Source of the DNA: Unio delphinus
Taxonomy: Eukaryota; Mollusca; Bivalvia; Unionida; Unionidae
Reading direction: 5' to 3'
NCBI GenBank assembly: GCA_029339505.1
Contig: JAQISU010000070.1
Span: 3,959,501-4,023,500 of the forward strand
DNA: 64,000 nucleotides
Shown here one piece after another: positions 39,621 to 51,489 of this stretch; positions within the stretch are counted from its first letter, which is position 1; every line of letters begins with the position of its first letter. Made by a program: the position numbers and the translations under genes. Below the pieces are notes generated by a model that did no database searches, was not told the origin of the DNA, and saw only the letters and a program-made list of their open reading frames with translations.

Positions 39621-41115
39621 CATACAGTCTGTAATATATTGGTATTGGTACATTCAAACAGTCTGTAATATATTGGTACTAAATTGTATTGGTACATTCA
39701 TACAGTCTGCAAGATATTTGTATTAAGTTGTATTGGTATATTCATACAGTCTGCAATATATTGGTATTGGTACATTTAAACAGTCTGTAATATATTGGTA
39801 TTGGTACATTCATACAGTCTGTAATATATTGGTATTGGTACATTCATATAGTCTGCAATATATTGGTATTAAGTTGTATTGATACATTTATACAGTCTGT
39901 ATTATATTGGTATTGGTACATTTATACAGTCTGTTCTGTAATATATTGGTATTGGTACATTCATACAGTCTGCAAGATATTTGTATTAAGTTGTATTGGT
40001 ATATTCATACAGTCTGTAATATATTGGTATTAAGTTGTATTGATACATTTATACAGTCTGTATTATATTGGTATTGGTACATTTATACAGTCTGTAATAT
40101 ATTGGTATTGGTACATTCATATAGTCTGCAATATATTGGTATTAAGTTGTATTGATACATTTATACAGTCTGTATTATATTGGTATTGGTACATTTATAC
40201 AGTCTGTTCTGTAATATATTGGTATTGGTACATTCATACAGTCTGCAAGATATTTGTATTAAGTTGTATTGGTATATTCATACAGTCTGTAATATATTGG
40301 TATTAAGTTGTATTGATACATTTATACAGTCTGTAATATATTGGTATTGGTACATTCATATAGTCTGTAATATATTGGTATTAAGTTGTATTGATACATT
40401 CATACAGTCTGTAATATATTGGTATTGGTACATTCATATAGTCTGCAATATATTGGTATTAAGTTGTATTGATACATTTATACAGTCTGTATTATATTGG
40501 TATTGGTACTTTTATACAGTCTGTATTATATTGGTATTGATACATTTATACAGTCTGTAATATATTGGTATTGGTACATTTATACAGTCTGTAATATATT
40601 GGTATTGGTACATTCATACAGTCTGTAATATATTGGTATTGGTACATTTATACAGTCTGTAATATATTGGTATTGGTACATTTATACAGTCTGTAATATA
40701 TTGATATTGGTACATTTATACAGTCTGTAACATATTGGTATTGGTACATTTATACAGTCTGTATTATATTGGTATTGGTACATTTATACAGTCTGTAATA
40801 TATTGGTATTGATACATTTAAACAGTCTGTAATATATTGGTATTAAGTTGTATTGATACATTTATACAGTCTGTATTATATTGGTATTGGTACATTTATA
40901 CAGTCTGTAATATATTGGTATTGGTACATTCATACAGTCTGTAATATATTGGTATTGGTACATTCATATAGTCTGCAATCTATTGGTATTAAGTTGTATT
41001 GATACATTTATACAGTCTGTATTATATTGGTATTGGTACATTTATACAGTCTGTTCTGTAATATATTGGTATTGGTACATTTAAACAGTCTGTAATATAT
41101 TGGTAGTAAGTTGTA
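39621..41115. repeat. 34-bp minisatellite array, about 1.5 kb
   Basis: The unit is ACAGTCTGTAATATATTGGT, then ATTGGTACATTCAT. A variant carries an extra AAGTTGTATTG step. Multi-unit blocks recur (39890-40020 and 40170-40300). Open frames of the YWYWYIHTV type come from the repeat. Confidence 0.92.
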
Positions 41116-41215
41116 GGGCTAAGGCAAGTGAATAGCTTTATTCTTGGGAATGATTATCAACTGTCAGAGTATTATGTAGAATTATAATTACCTGTTGCTT
41201 AAGATTCTAATAACA
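41116..41215. other. Short intergenic spacer
   Basis: Nothing recognised. Confidence 0.4.
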
Positions 41216-41530
41216 TAGGTGTCTCTGTGGTTAGCGTGCCGGACTTGCGACAAAAGGGGTGCAGGTTCGAATCCTGCCATCATCAGGATTGGTTACCTAT
41301 GTGTCCTTGGTCAATGCACTATATTCCAATTGCCTCAGAATTAATGGACCTACTTCTAATGCTGTACCGTAAACTATCAAACACCAAACACCCAAAATAT
41401 ACTCACCAACTAAGAATGTACCGTAAAATATCAAACACCAAACACCCCAAATATACTCACCAATTAAGAAACAATTTCAATTGGACTTGTCACATCGCGG
41501 AAGTGTACAATCAATGTTGGTTTGTACGGG
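41216..41530 (+). repeat. tRNA-like SINE head with short body
   Basis: GGTGTCTCTGTGGTTAGCGT to GGTTCGAATCCTGCCATC has a consensus B box and an A-box-like segment. The acceptor arm is degenerate, so I do not call it a functional tRNA. In the body a 55-bp segment (TGTACCGTAAA to ACTCACCAA) is duplicated at 41360-41465. Confidence 0.5.
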
Positions 41531-41690
41531 ATGTATAATTATCTTACATATTCTTATTTCTCCATAGTGTACTCTACAAATCGTTTGCTTTCTTTATTAT
41601 GTTAGGTGTAAGGTCATTCTTCCCAGAAACTCAGTCTTTTAATTATATGCGTCGCAGCAGTTGGACTGTCACCGTTATCCATACATACTG
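41531..41690. other. Host intergenic DNA, no feature seen
   Basis: Nothing recognised. Confidence 0.4.
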
Positions 41691-41866
41691 GCTGTTTTTA
41701 ATCCACTTCGCACTTTACGGTACAGAACACAGGCAGGATATTTAGTGCCAATGCCAATATAATACAAGGCCATGCTCAAAGAAACGCTGGCTGATTCAAC
41801 CGTATAACATAAATTCGAAATCCTTCGGTCGCGAGTCTTGCCACTGAGCTACCAGGCCCCCCTCCC
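41691..41866 (-). repeat. SINE family 2 copy with tRNA-like head
   Basis: On the minus strand it starts GGCCTGGTAGCTCAGTGGCA (A-box) and then GGATTTCGAATTT (B-box-like). The body matches the other copies at ATATTTAGTGCCAATG and CATGCTCAAAGA. Confidence 0.6.
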
Positions 41867-42517
41867 CCTTCAGTTTGCTTTTGCAACATTTGGGGGAGAG
41901 CATCCAGTATTCCTCTGCCAGCGGTATTGCACACTAGGCTTGAAGAGCCACGCTGTGATTGTTATCAAAGTTACGAAGTTTAATACATGTAAGTATAAAG
42001 AGCGGTAAGAGAAGACAACGCAACGACTTTCGTTTAATATAGGAGTTACTTCAGCATAGGGTGATACTAAAAAGTAGCTCTGCTTCATTTCTTGACAACC
42101 ATTTCATGTAACTATCTACAAGGATATCAAAATCACGTTATACTATTAGTTGAAAGAAAGTTTGAAAGACATTAGACAAATAAAAAGCAGTAGTTACATT
42201 GTTAATTCTAATATCGTCTTCAGGGTAGGATTTACAAGACCACAAATTGTTTTCAAGCCAAACGCTCATGGTGATCCATCCACATGTCTTTCAGTTTAAT
42301 TTGATTTCTTGTTTACACAGTGTTTCAATGCTATTTAGAAGTGATTGAATCTGTAGTAAAGCGGTGAGTATGAATCTATTCATTGATGAAATGACAATTT
42401 TATTCCATAATTCTATAGCGTCAAGGACTCGCATATTACATGTATTACATAGAATAGTGACTTTGAATTAATCATGTCATCCAATGAAATTCATGACAGA
42501 AAGGCATATACATTTTC
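41867..42517. other. Host intergenic DNA, no feature seen
   Basis: No coding or repeat structure recognised. Confidence 0.4.
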
Positions 42518-42785
42518 GGCCCCGATTGTCTGAGTGGTCTAAAGCGCTCACTGTTACGGATCACTGCCATCTTAACTCTGTATGCGTGGGTTCGAGTCTC
42601 AGGCTCGACCAAAATGGGTATGTGAAGAGCTTGCCAGTATCTTCTCATGGGTCGGTGGTTCTTTCCGGGGTAATCCCCAGGTTCTTCTTCTATCATTAAT
42701 ACTGGCCGTCATGTATAGCCTGTGTTGTGCTGGAAAATGACGTTAAACCCTATAACAACAAGAACAACATCGACAACATAAAATC
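42518..42785 (+). repeat. SINE family 3 with tRNA-Leu/Ser-like head
   Basis: The head at 42518-42612 has TGTCTGAGTGGTCTAAAGCG (A box), a long variable arm and GGTTCGAGTCTC (B box). The body ends TGACGTTAAACCCTATAACA and an AAC-rich tail, a common ending of molluscan SINEs. It is followed within 5 bp by a family 1 SINE. Confidence 0.75.
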
Positions 42786-42789
42786 TGGA

Positions 42790-43031
42790 CCGTTCCGGTG
42801 GCCTAGTGCTTAGAGTATCCCCCTCAGCTCATACCAAAAACAAGAAATGGTAATGATAGCTTGCCTCGCAGAGCGCTCAGCATTAAGATGTTAGTGTTAG
42901 GACTAGGTGGGACATGATGACACATGTCTGTGGCATGATGTCACAGTGCTAGACATCACGATAAACTGCCACACTGCAGATATCGTAGCGATGTGACTGA
43001 AAAATCGTTAAAGCTACGTTAAAAATCCGTA

Positions 43032-43079
<48 letters not shown>

Positions 43080-43096
43080 ACACACACACACACACA
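42790..43096 (+). repeat. SINE family 1 copy with CA tail
   Basis: Starts CCGTTCCGGTGGCCTAGTGC (A-box side) and lacks the B-box stretch. The body has GCGCTCAGCATTAAGATGTT and GTGCTAGACATCACGA. It ends GCTACGTTAAAAATC and a CA run (43032-43096). Best plus-strand example of the family. Confidence 0.75.
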
Positions 43097-43990
43097 TACA
43101 CGCCAAAACTAACATCGTCACTCTGACTTATATTACTATTGCCTCTGTGTCCCTGTGGAAGACACGTAACTTCCATTTCATATTTATCATACAGCCAGTA
43201 GTGGCTTTGAAGTGCAGTTAAACTGGTTAATCGACCCACTAACCAACATCCTTTCCTAATATTTCTCGCACCTGCAAACAATTGTCTTGTAATTCTTTGG
43301 ATGGTTAAGGCATTTGTGTTGATAGCTAAACATCGTAGCAATGTACCGTTTGGACCGCTGATACCATATTTGACCCCAGTCTGCATTGTGTATTCCATGT
43401 TGCGGATTGTTTTGTCATTAAACTTCGTTCATTGCTGTAGCAACTGATGTTCCTAACAGTTGCCTTGGGCATACGCTGGAATGTGGAAGTAACTACGACA
43501 TACAATCTTAGCATCACTCAATACCCAGGTGTATTTAATGACGGACGGTACGAACGTTTCAAAATGATTCCATGTGCATCAAGGAGTTTGCTGAATATTT
43601 ACCAGGAATAGTGACTTTGTGCATAAAATGTAAACTGTAACATTCGCCTGGGCGACTTAAGCAGACAATCATTGTACAATTGGAAACACGATACATATTC
43701 AGGGGAATGACAGCAAAAATAAATCTCTACATGACGGGGCTTGCGTACGTTTTGATTACTGACGTATTTTGTGAAATTGTGACATTTCTGCCTTTGAATT
43801 TAGGTTCCTCATATTTCAGGATGAAATGATGTACATCTTTATTCCTGTTAGCCGAGTACATAAGTTGTTTCTTTAAAAGTCTATATCCAGCTTGTCATTG
43901 TGTTCGAAGTTATCAAAGGTACAGGTAATTCTAGACTTCTCTATGATGTTATGCGTTTGTTGTATTGGTTCACATTATAATACAAGGATT
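43097..43990. other. Intergenic DNA, doubtful coding relic at 43110-43500 minus
   Basis: A minus-strand frame (43110-43398) reads without low complexity (ISGPNGTLLRCLAINTNALT, then RQLFAGARN), and an adjacent frame continues to 43517. I cannot assign it. It may be a decayed transposon fragment or chance. Confidence 0.25.
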
Positions 43991-44075
43991 TCAGTTATAT
44001 GTAGACTGGTATGTGAGTGAAAACAGACTGGTATGTGAGTGAAAACAGACTGGTATGTGAGTGAAAACAAACTGG
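43991..44075. repeat. 22-bp tandem repeat
   Basis: ACTGGTATGTGAGTGAAAACAG in three to four copies. Confidence 0.85.
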
Positions 44076-44404
44076 AAAGGTGTTTGTATTACATTAATGG
44101 CAACGAATGCTCCCGGATCACCTTGTTTGCTCAAGGACTGAATGAATGAAGACCTCTGCAAACCATTGAGATTATTGGATTTACAAGGCACTTGTCAAAT
44201 TCTAGGTATCCTGATAATTTAATTGGGCTTAACCCTGATTAACTCTGGTTATTTTTAAATCCCAGGATGAAATGAAAGTAAAATGTTGATCAATTTCGCA
44301 TGATCGGAATATGTTCAGTTTTTACGGATGAAAGTGTAAATATATTTGGAATACAATTTTTAAGCCGGTGCTTACCAATTTTATGTTTTTATAACATAAG
44401 AACA
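44076..44404. other. Host intergenic DNA, no feature seen
   Basis: Nothing recognised. Confidence 0.4.
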
Positions 44405-44735
44405 CATTAAGTATCTGAATTCGATGTAATCGGTCTTTTGAGAATCCGAATTCCACTTAACGCTTAAATTAAGTATCTGAATTCGAAGTAATCGGTCTTT
44501 TGAGAATCCGAATTCGAATTAACGGCTTTAATTAAGTATCTAAATTCGAAGTAATCGGTCTTTTGAGAATCCGAATTCGAATTAACGGCTTTAATTAAGT
44601 ATCTAAATTCGAAGTAATCGGTCTTTTGAGAATCCGAATTCGAATTAACGCTTTAATTAAGTATCTAAATTCGAAGTAATCGGTCTTTTGAGAATCCGAA
44701 TTCGAATTAACGCTTAAATTAAGTATCTGAATGCA
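44405..44735. repeat. 63-bp minisatellite, five units
   Basis: TAAGTATCTGAATTCGAAGT, then AATCGGTCTTTTGAGAATCC, then GAATTCGAATTAACG and a short AT part. EcoRI sites recur in each unit. Confidence 0.92.
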
Positions 44736-46061
44736 AATTAACAGGTCATTTCATTACCGGAATTAAAATTAAAGGGTCATTTTGTAGTGAATTCGAATTA
44801 ACAGGTTAATAAGATAGAAAAGATAGTTTAAGTCGAACAATTGAAATTGTCGTAAATGGAATACTGATCTTCGCGTGGTGGATTCTTTTCATATTATTTT
44901 CTTCACAGATGACATTTGATGGTTATACTTGACTTGCCACACTTAGTTTATCATATACACGGAAGTTATGTTGGTGATATACGCTTTACATAAGGTATAT
45001 ACGTATTATGATCGACTTACAGTGAACACTTGATGGATAAAGTTCGTCTACGAGTTGAGGAATTAACCTTAGGGTCCATGTTTGATAAAATACATGATGT
45101 GACTGTTTTGATGATAATGAAAAGACTACAGTTATAACAGAAGAATTGATGCGACTTGTAAGTGCTGGTAAACATTTTATACTTCAAAAATAAGGTATTA
45201 CATGTATACATGCTGTCGCTATTACGAATTTATTATCCTTGTAATATGACTCGATTGGCAAATCCATTAGGGAAAGATCTTTGTGCTGGATAAGCATATA
45301 TGAATATCATTAGCATTAACAAGGATGTGGTTTTGTGTGCTTTAAAGTAAATATGATGTGTTACACAGTTTGCTTTGGATTCGCTAATATTGAATTGTGC
45401 CTATTAATCAGTCATGTGATGTGACTGGTTTTATTTTTTTCGTATGCTACATATGGGCGATGTTAATAGATTATTCATTTGTTATATCTCTGCTTTGACG
45501 TAGGCCTTTGTAAACATTGCAATTACTTGGACCGAATCTGTGTGCAGAAACTGCTCAGACCGATGTTTGAATTCAACGGGACGGAAATGTCTACATTAAT
45601 ATTGATTGAACATGTGATTTAAATCAGTAAACGGACTTGGTTGTGGGTGTTAATAGTGACAGGTAATGCAGTAGAAAAGTACATTTTGCAAACTTTTAAA
45701 TAGGTAAATACACAACGATACATTTTATTGGATATTAAAGTTTGAAATAAATGGTAAGATATCCTGAAATATAGAATATGTTTGTATTGTTGAAATAATT
45801 TCAACATTTGTTTTCAAGAACGTTCACTGATCGCCATGACTTTTGTAGGAAACAAAACTTACTTAGCAAGGGTCAGTCATTTCGCCATAAGGAGGAAAAC
45901 ATCATCTATTCCATAATGTTTATGTATAACAAAGATCAAGTATAGCCACCAGCAACGTAATCTGAATAATCATGTAAAACAAACCAAGGCGATTATCGTG
46001 TGCATCGTGTGTCTTGAAGATTCCGTTTAAATATTTCTGTTAATATTTCAGTTCAAGTCTA

Positions 46062-46063
<2 letters not shown>
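44736..46063. other. Host intergenic DNA, no gene seen
   Basis: AT-rich; open frames at 45017-45211 and 45619-45807 (minus) have no domain-like wording. Confidence 0.4.
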
Positions 46064-46125
<62 letters not shown>

Positions 46126-46149
46126 GTGTGGTCGGTCATGTTCAGTATA

Positions 46150-46212
<63 letters not shown>
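46064..46212. repeat. (CT)n and (TA)n microsatellites
   Basis: CT run 46064-46123; TA run 46153-46212. Confidence 0.95.
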
Positions 46213-46214
<2 letters not shown>

Positions 46215-46317
46215 TGTAAATCTCTAAACATTTCATCGATTTTGCTAGATTTATTATTTTCTAAAGCAGATGGGTAGAGAGTGGAGTAATCGAGGATCAG
46301 AATCCTGTGTTGATTAT

Positions 46318-46540
46318 TCTGACAAACCTTCCCAGAGGCTGCTTATTGTTCAGACAAACCTTCCCAGAGGCTGTTTACTGTTCAGACAAACCATCCTAGA
46401 GGCTGCTTACTGTTCAGACAAACCTTCCCAGAGGCTATTTACTGTTCAGACAAACCTTCCCAGAGGCTATTTACTGTTCAGACAAACCTTCCCGGAGGCT
46501 ATTTACTGTTCAGACAAACCTTCCCGGAGGCTGCTTAAAG
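46318..46540. repeat. 33-bp minisatellite, seven units
   Basis: CAGACAAACCTTCCCAGAGG, then CTGCTTACTGTT. It is in frame, giving the repetitive open frame 46270-46584, which I do not take for a gene. Confidence 0.9.
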
Positions 46541-47734
46541 CAGACATTAACATCAGTGTTATATATCTGGCAGAGTTGGAGTGATCGATGAAAAATGGAA
46601 TGCAGATATTGATATAAAATAGAAGTCCTGCTGGGAAGGAAATACATTGTATAGTAATAACAATAAAAGCCACCACTCTGGATTCAGTTCTGATATTTAT
46701 TCATTCATGTGGTTGTGTTACGTTTGCCCCAATGCCGTTCGATAGCGTTGCCGCATGGACAGTCATTTTGGAATGATTTGTGCGCTGATTTTTAAACTAT
46801 ACATAACATCATTGATCAATAGGTTCGATAGTGCTTTTGCAAAACGTGCATTGCAGTGGTGAAATTTTGAAGCGGTTTCCTATAGTTTCTATGTATCATA
46901 AGTGTTGTGAGACTGTGCAATAAGGCAGTTATCCTAATGTGAAAGGCAACCTTGGGTTAATGTACATTTCTGTGGGAAACAGTTTATATAACTTTAAATA
47001 ATCGAAATGCATTCACTGGATATATGGTAAAGTTACTTTGGATTTCGCACTTATTGAAAAGCCTTCCCCTTTCAGATTCTCGAAATGGAGTCACTTTTTA
47101 GATTCGCATGGATAGCACCAAATTGTGACCTTAACTCGATATGGTGTAAGCTTGAACTTTGAAAATATCAATCATCCATGACCATATTCCTTTAAATTTA
47201 AGTTAAATACTGCTTTACCATATTTATATACTTGCACGAACCATCAGAATTCCTGTCAACAATTTGTTTAATTGAATGCTAAAAATAATTTCTCCAGAGA
47301 TATATCAGCTAATGCGACTACTAATCGAGTTTTCATGACGTGTGTCGAAGAAACGTGTTTATCTGAAGGCCGCACTTTGGATATCTTCTCGAAATGTCAT
47401 GACATACCGCTAAAGGATGATAACTAGCTAAGGTTCGTTTGGATGGCTGAACTTTCTTCGAGAAACAAATATAAGGCGGTTTGCGATAAAGCATTTATAG
47501 CAGATTGAAATTGAGAAAATAGGTTCAAACTGAAAACCAAACATCAAGCAAATTGTTTGGGGTTTCTCAATAGTTCAGAGAGATAAAGACAAAGTAATAC
47601 TTTATGTTTTGTCCACATTTCCATTGCAAGTTTTGTAAGAGAGGTAGAAGAATATCCCTTTTCAAGCGCTGGAATGAATACATTATTACCGGCTGAACTA
47701 TAGACATTGAAGATAGCCTGGATAAGGCAATGAT
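46541..47734. other. Host intergenic DNA, no feature seen
   Basis: About 1.2 kb without recognised repeat or coding pattern. It would be the promoter/5' UTR region if the candidate exon to its right is real. Confidence 0.4.
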
Positions 47735-47809
47735 ATGACAGTTTTAGGAATACTGGCGGCGACGGTCATTATGGTGTTTTTGACCTTCCTTGTCTTACGG
47801 GTGACACAG
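47735..47809 (+). CDS. Candidate first coding exon of a host gene (signal anchor)
   Basis: ATG at 47735 opens a 25-codon frame that reads as a membrane anchor or signal peptide (MTVLGILAATVIMVFLTFLV, then LRVTQ). It is followed at 47810 by a consensus splice donor, CAG|GTATGT. The frame closes four codons into the presumed intron. The composition differs from the surrounding AT-rich DNA (GCGGCGACGG). Endoplasmic-reticulum-anchored enzymes often start this way, but the rest of the gene was not found in the window. Chance cannot be excluded. Confidence 0.3.
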
Positions 47810-48130
47810 GTATGTCATTAAAATGCTACGTTAATTATGTTTTTATTATCAACACAACACCTTCACAATATAATATTCCGATAATTAGCGTCACTCTTTA
47901 AGGTAAACAACGTGCTCGTTAATTGGCTATTATCGACAACATTTTTTGACGGATTCTTGTAAAGCTCTTTTTACTTACGGCTTGAATTCTTGTTCAATCG
48001 ATCTAAGTATTTATACAACTGAAGTGTGCATGAAAGCAGGGCCAGTATTTTATTTATTTATGGGAGAAGCTGTTTTGTTTTCCCAAATGAGCAATTTACG
48101 ACATTGAGTATTTATGAATCATTGCTTCAA
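47810..48130. other. Host intergenic or intronic DNA, no feature seen
   Basis: AT-rich. Confidence 0.4.
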
Positions 48131-48134
48131 TCTC

Positions 48135-48215
48135 CCTTCATACTATATAGCCAGGGCAACGTGAATACTATATAGCCAGGGCAACGTGAATACATATAGC
48201 CAGGGCAACGTGAAT
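48135..48215. repeat. 25-bp tandem repeat, three units
   Basis: TATAGCCAGGGCAACGTGAA followed by TACTA, three copies. Confidence 0.85.
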
Positions 48216-49240
48216 TTTAATATTTTATTGAGCAGCCAGTATTTGCTGTAAGAGGGGGAGGGACAGTATACATGCATCAAATAGTGTACGATATTATGGG
48301 ATGTATGATTATACCAAATTTGTACTAAAATTATTTCTACATTTTTGGGTGCACACGGTAACATCAAAATTAAACATCCCATCCTAGTATATTCGCATAA
48401 TTGTACACTGCATTTAAATTGCCATATATTTGATAATTTCAAATACCTAACTAAATCATGCAGAGTTAGAAGAAATAAAAAATACACCCTTCCTGACCCA
48501 AAACACTGATCCAAATTCTGGCTGTGTGAATTTTCAGAATCGTGTACCTGATATAATTATGGCTATGCCATTGTTGGTGTTGTATTTTGTTTTCTTTCTT
48601 GTGCTTTTTTTTTAAAGCTGGATCATATACAATGTGCATATTGTTAATAAAATTAAGTTAGTTTAATTAGTTTGTATGAAATAGCCGTCTTCAACATTAA
48701 CTTTCCAAATACATGGAAACAAAATATTTGGGAATAGTTCAAAATGTTGGGTTAAGAATGTTTACGACGAACCTTATTTTGTTTGTATATTTCAAATTGT
48801 GTATTCCAAATGCGATTATATATCACTATACCATACACGAATGCGTACATGATCAGCTTGTTTTGGGATTCTTGTTTCACAGGTAATCGCACTGTCTAGA
48901 ACCTTGTCGCTTCATTACTGACTACGTCTCCCGTTTTTGAAATTTCACACCTAAGTGAAACAAGAGACGGGTGATTCCTTTTGTAATACTCACATATAAA
49001 ATGATGCAATACCATTGCACAGCAATATCAGAGTGCTGGGGAATATGAAGGGAATTTTGGGAATTTTGGGAACTGTTTTCGTGAAACGGTCGTTGATCTC
49101 AGGGGATGGGAGGAGCATCAGGTAACAATAGTTATAACGACACTTGATGTTTTGACGTTCGAATACATGTCATAAAAATGTTGAGCATCATTACTTGGTT
49201 TGTGAGTGAAGAATTATGGTTGATACAATATCAATTGATC
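48216..49240. other. Host intergenic DNA, no gene seen
   Basis: No supported feature. Confidence 0.4.
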
Positions 49241-49242
49241 AT

Positions 49243-49326
<84 letters not shown>
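49241..49326. repeat. (GT)n(GA)n compound microsatellite
   Basis: GT run to 49266, then GA run to 49326. Confidence 0.95.
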
Positions 49327-49329
<3 letters not shown>

Positions 49330-49690
49330 TGTGCGCGTGTATGTCTCGGGGTTCTTGATATGTTATAACAAAGTACCGTCTGCGAACAGAAGTCCGTGCA
49401 CTATATCCAGTTTATTGTAATATTATTAGCATGAATCAATACACAATTAACAAAGCGTACAGGGGCAAAGTTGTAAAGAAAAAAAAACCACACACACACA
49501 CAAGCTAAACGTTTCTGCTTAACGGATATATGCTGCCTAAATAATACATTTACATGAATAGCATTGTCACAGAACTAACTGTACATGTGTATCCCTTCAT
49601 TATTTAATCCATCATTGGTCTATATAATCAATTAAAACGAAACATATATAGACATGGTCCATGCTCCTTTTTTAACAGGACCTTGGTCTT
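49327..49690. other. Host intergenic DNA, no feature seen
   Basis: Contains a short CA run at 49491-49502. Confidence 0.4.
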
Positions 49691-49920
49691 AGATTGTATT
49701 AATACAAATTTGACAATGGTCCGATTATATTTGGTACCATCTCAAACTAACAATAGTACACTCGTTCGATTATTTGGTACAACCATCTCTAACCAACAAT
49801 GGTACACTCATCATATTATTTGGTACCAACTCAATGTAACAATGAATGGTAAAGTCGTCCGATTATTTGGTACCTTCTCAAACTAGCAACGGTACACTCT
49901 TCCGATTATTTATACTATCT
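49691..49920. repeat. About 45-bp diverged tandem repeat
   Basis: Units of the form TTGGTACCATCTCAAACTAA, then CAATGGTACACTCGTCCGATTAT, about five copies. KpnI sites recur. Confidence 0.75.
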
Positions 49921-50205
49921 CAAACTAGTAATGCTTCGCTAGCCCTGTTATTTTATTCTTCCATCTCAAACTAGTAATGCTTCGCTAGCCCTGTTATTTT
50001 ATTCTTCCATCTCAAACTAGTAATGCTTCGCTAGCCCTGTTATTTTATTCTTCCATCTCAAACTAGTAATGCTTCGCTAGCACTGTTATTTTATTCTTCC
50101 ATCTCAAACTAGTAATGCTTCGCTAGCCCTGTTATTTTATTCTTCCATCTCAAACTAGTAGTGCTTCGCTAGCCCTGTTATTTTATTCTTCCATCTCAAA
50201 CGGGT
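49915..50205. repeat. 46-bp minisatellite, six to seven units
   Basis: TCTCAAACTAGTAATGCTTC, then GCTAGCCCTGTTATTTTATTCTTCCA. Nearly identical copies. It starts with the same CTCAAACTA word as the neighbouring array. Confidence 0.93.
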
Positions 50206-50455
50206 TTTAAATTAAAACGCAGATACCAAGAGTAAGACGAGCTCTCCAGAACTTGGGGGATTTCCAAACATTGAACACAAACGTACAGGACTAACTTTGA
50301 GTTACAGTAGGTCTACACCCTGATAATATACAGAGGTCGATAATGAATACTGGCCAGGGCCAGTCGCCTTTCGAAATCTCAGCTGTCTGTCAGTTTCAAT
50401 CGCCATTTACTTGATCAGTCTGAGTGAATAATGACATTCTGAAAATAGCATGAAC
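50206..50455. other. Host intergenic DNA, no feature seen
   Basis: Nothing recognised. Confidence 0.4.
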
Positions 50456-50690
50456 GCACGGTTGTACAGACTTGTTACTCATCTTCATCCCAGAAAAAAA
50501 AAACATTCGGTTGTACAGACTGGTTTTCATCTGCTACAGTTCTTCCCAAAAAGAAAAAAAAAATATTCGGTTGTACAGTCTGGTTACTCATCTACTACAA
50601 TTCTTCCTAGAAAGAACATATTCGGTTGTACAGACTGGTTACTCATCTGCTACAATTCTTCCCGGAAAAAAATGTTCTTAAGTTTTCGTC
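50456..50690. repeat. About 57-bp tandem repeat, four units
   Basis: CGGTTGTACAGACTGGTTAC, then TCATCTGCTACAATTCTTCC and an A-rich stretch of variable length. Confidence 0.88.
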
Positions 50691-51489
50691 TCCCTAAAAA
50701 ATGTTTATTTTGACTACCTCCAACTTTGTAAATAATGAGAACGATGTCAGATCGAAATATTGCAAGCGTACATTGCTGTTGTTTGACAGTTACCTTGAAA
50801 TGTTTATAAATATAATATAGCCACTGATCTTAGTGTATTTTTATGTGACAATGTTTAGCATTTTGTGCTTATCTTTTCATGGAATGCCAGACGAACGTTC
50901 AAGTTTTAATCGATTACTTTCGCCACTTTGTCATTAAACGGCCGTTTATCAGCCATTGGTTTTATTTGTGATAAACAGTCTCAACAGATGTCTGCTTGTT
51001 TGATACTAGTTTATCCTACACTTCAATACTATGTTGAATATTCAGATTTAGGCATTTGCATTTAATGGTATGTAATCACGTTGTGAACATTTCCCCATAC
51101 CTGTAGTTTCTTGTTTCTCTCGACTGCGAAATTATCTCGTTATCAGATCCCTGATCAATACATAATTCATCTTGTTGTATGTAATTAAATAGGGTTATAA
51201 AAGTAATGGCTTTAAATAGTTTAAAGATAGTTGTGATTAATAGCTAATGACATTATTGGCAACAATCGATTAAATATTGATTACCATGATCATTGTGCTG
51301 TTCACCCTGGCGGAGATTCTGCATAGCGATTTCGTTGGCATACATTTGCGTGAACGTCAGTCCACACCATCTGTTAAGGTCAGGGTTAACAAATTCTTTG
51401 TTAGCTCAGTTTTAAAGTTACATATTTTCTGGCTAGATAAACGGCCGGATGTACAAAAAGGAAGTTTGGTGTTTTAGCTGCTTCCTGGT
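50691..51489. other. Host intergenic DNA, no gene seen
   Basis: No supported feature. Confidence 0.4.

Noticed and set aside
39907..40560. Tyr/Trp/Ile-rich open frames
   Set aside because: Products of the 34-bp minisatellite.
41216..41283. Functional tRNA gene
   Set aside because: B box is good but the acceptor arm does not pair properly and a SINE-like body follows; treated as a SINE head.
42518..42612. Functional tRNA-Leu or tRNA-Ser gene
   Set aside because: Both promoter boxes are present, but a SINE body with an AAC-rich tail follows directly; treated as SINE.
43110..43517. Coding gene on the minus strand beside the 43-kb CA run
   Set aside because: Wording is not low complexity, but the frame passes into the microsatellite, breaks, and matches no family I know; kept only as a doubtful relic.
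46270..46584. 104-codon frame with repeated SDKPSQRLL wording
   Set aside because: Lies over a 33-bp tandem repeat; no independent support.
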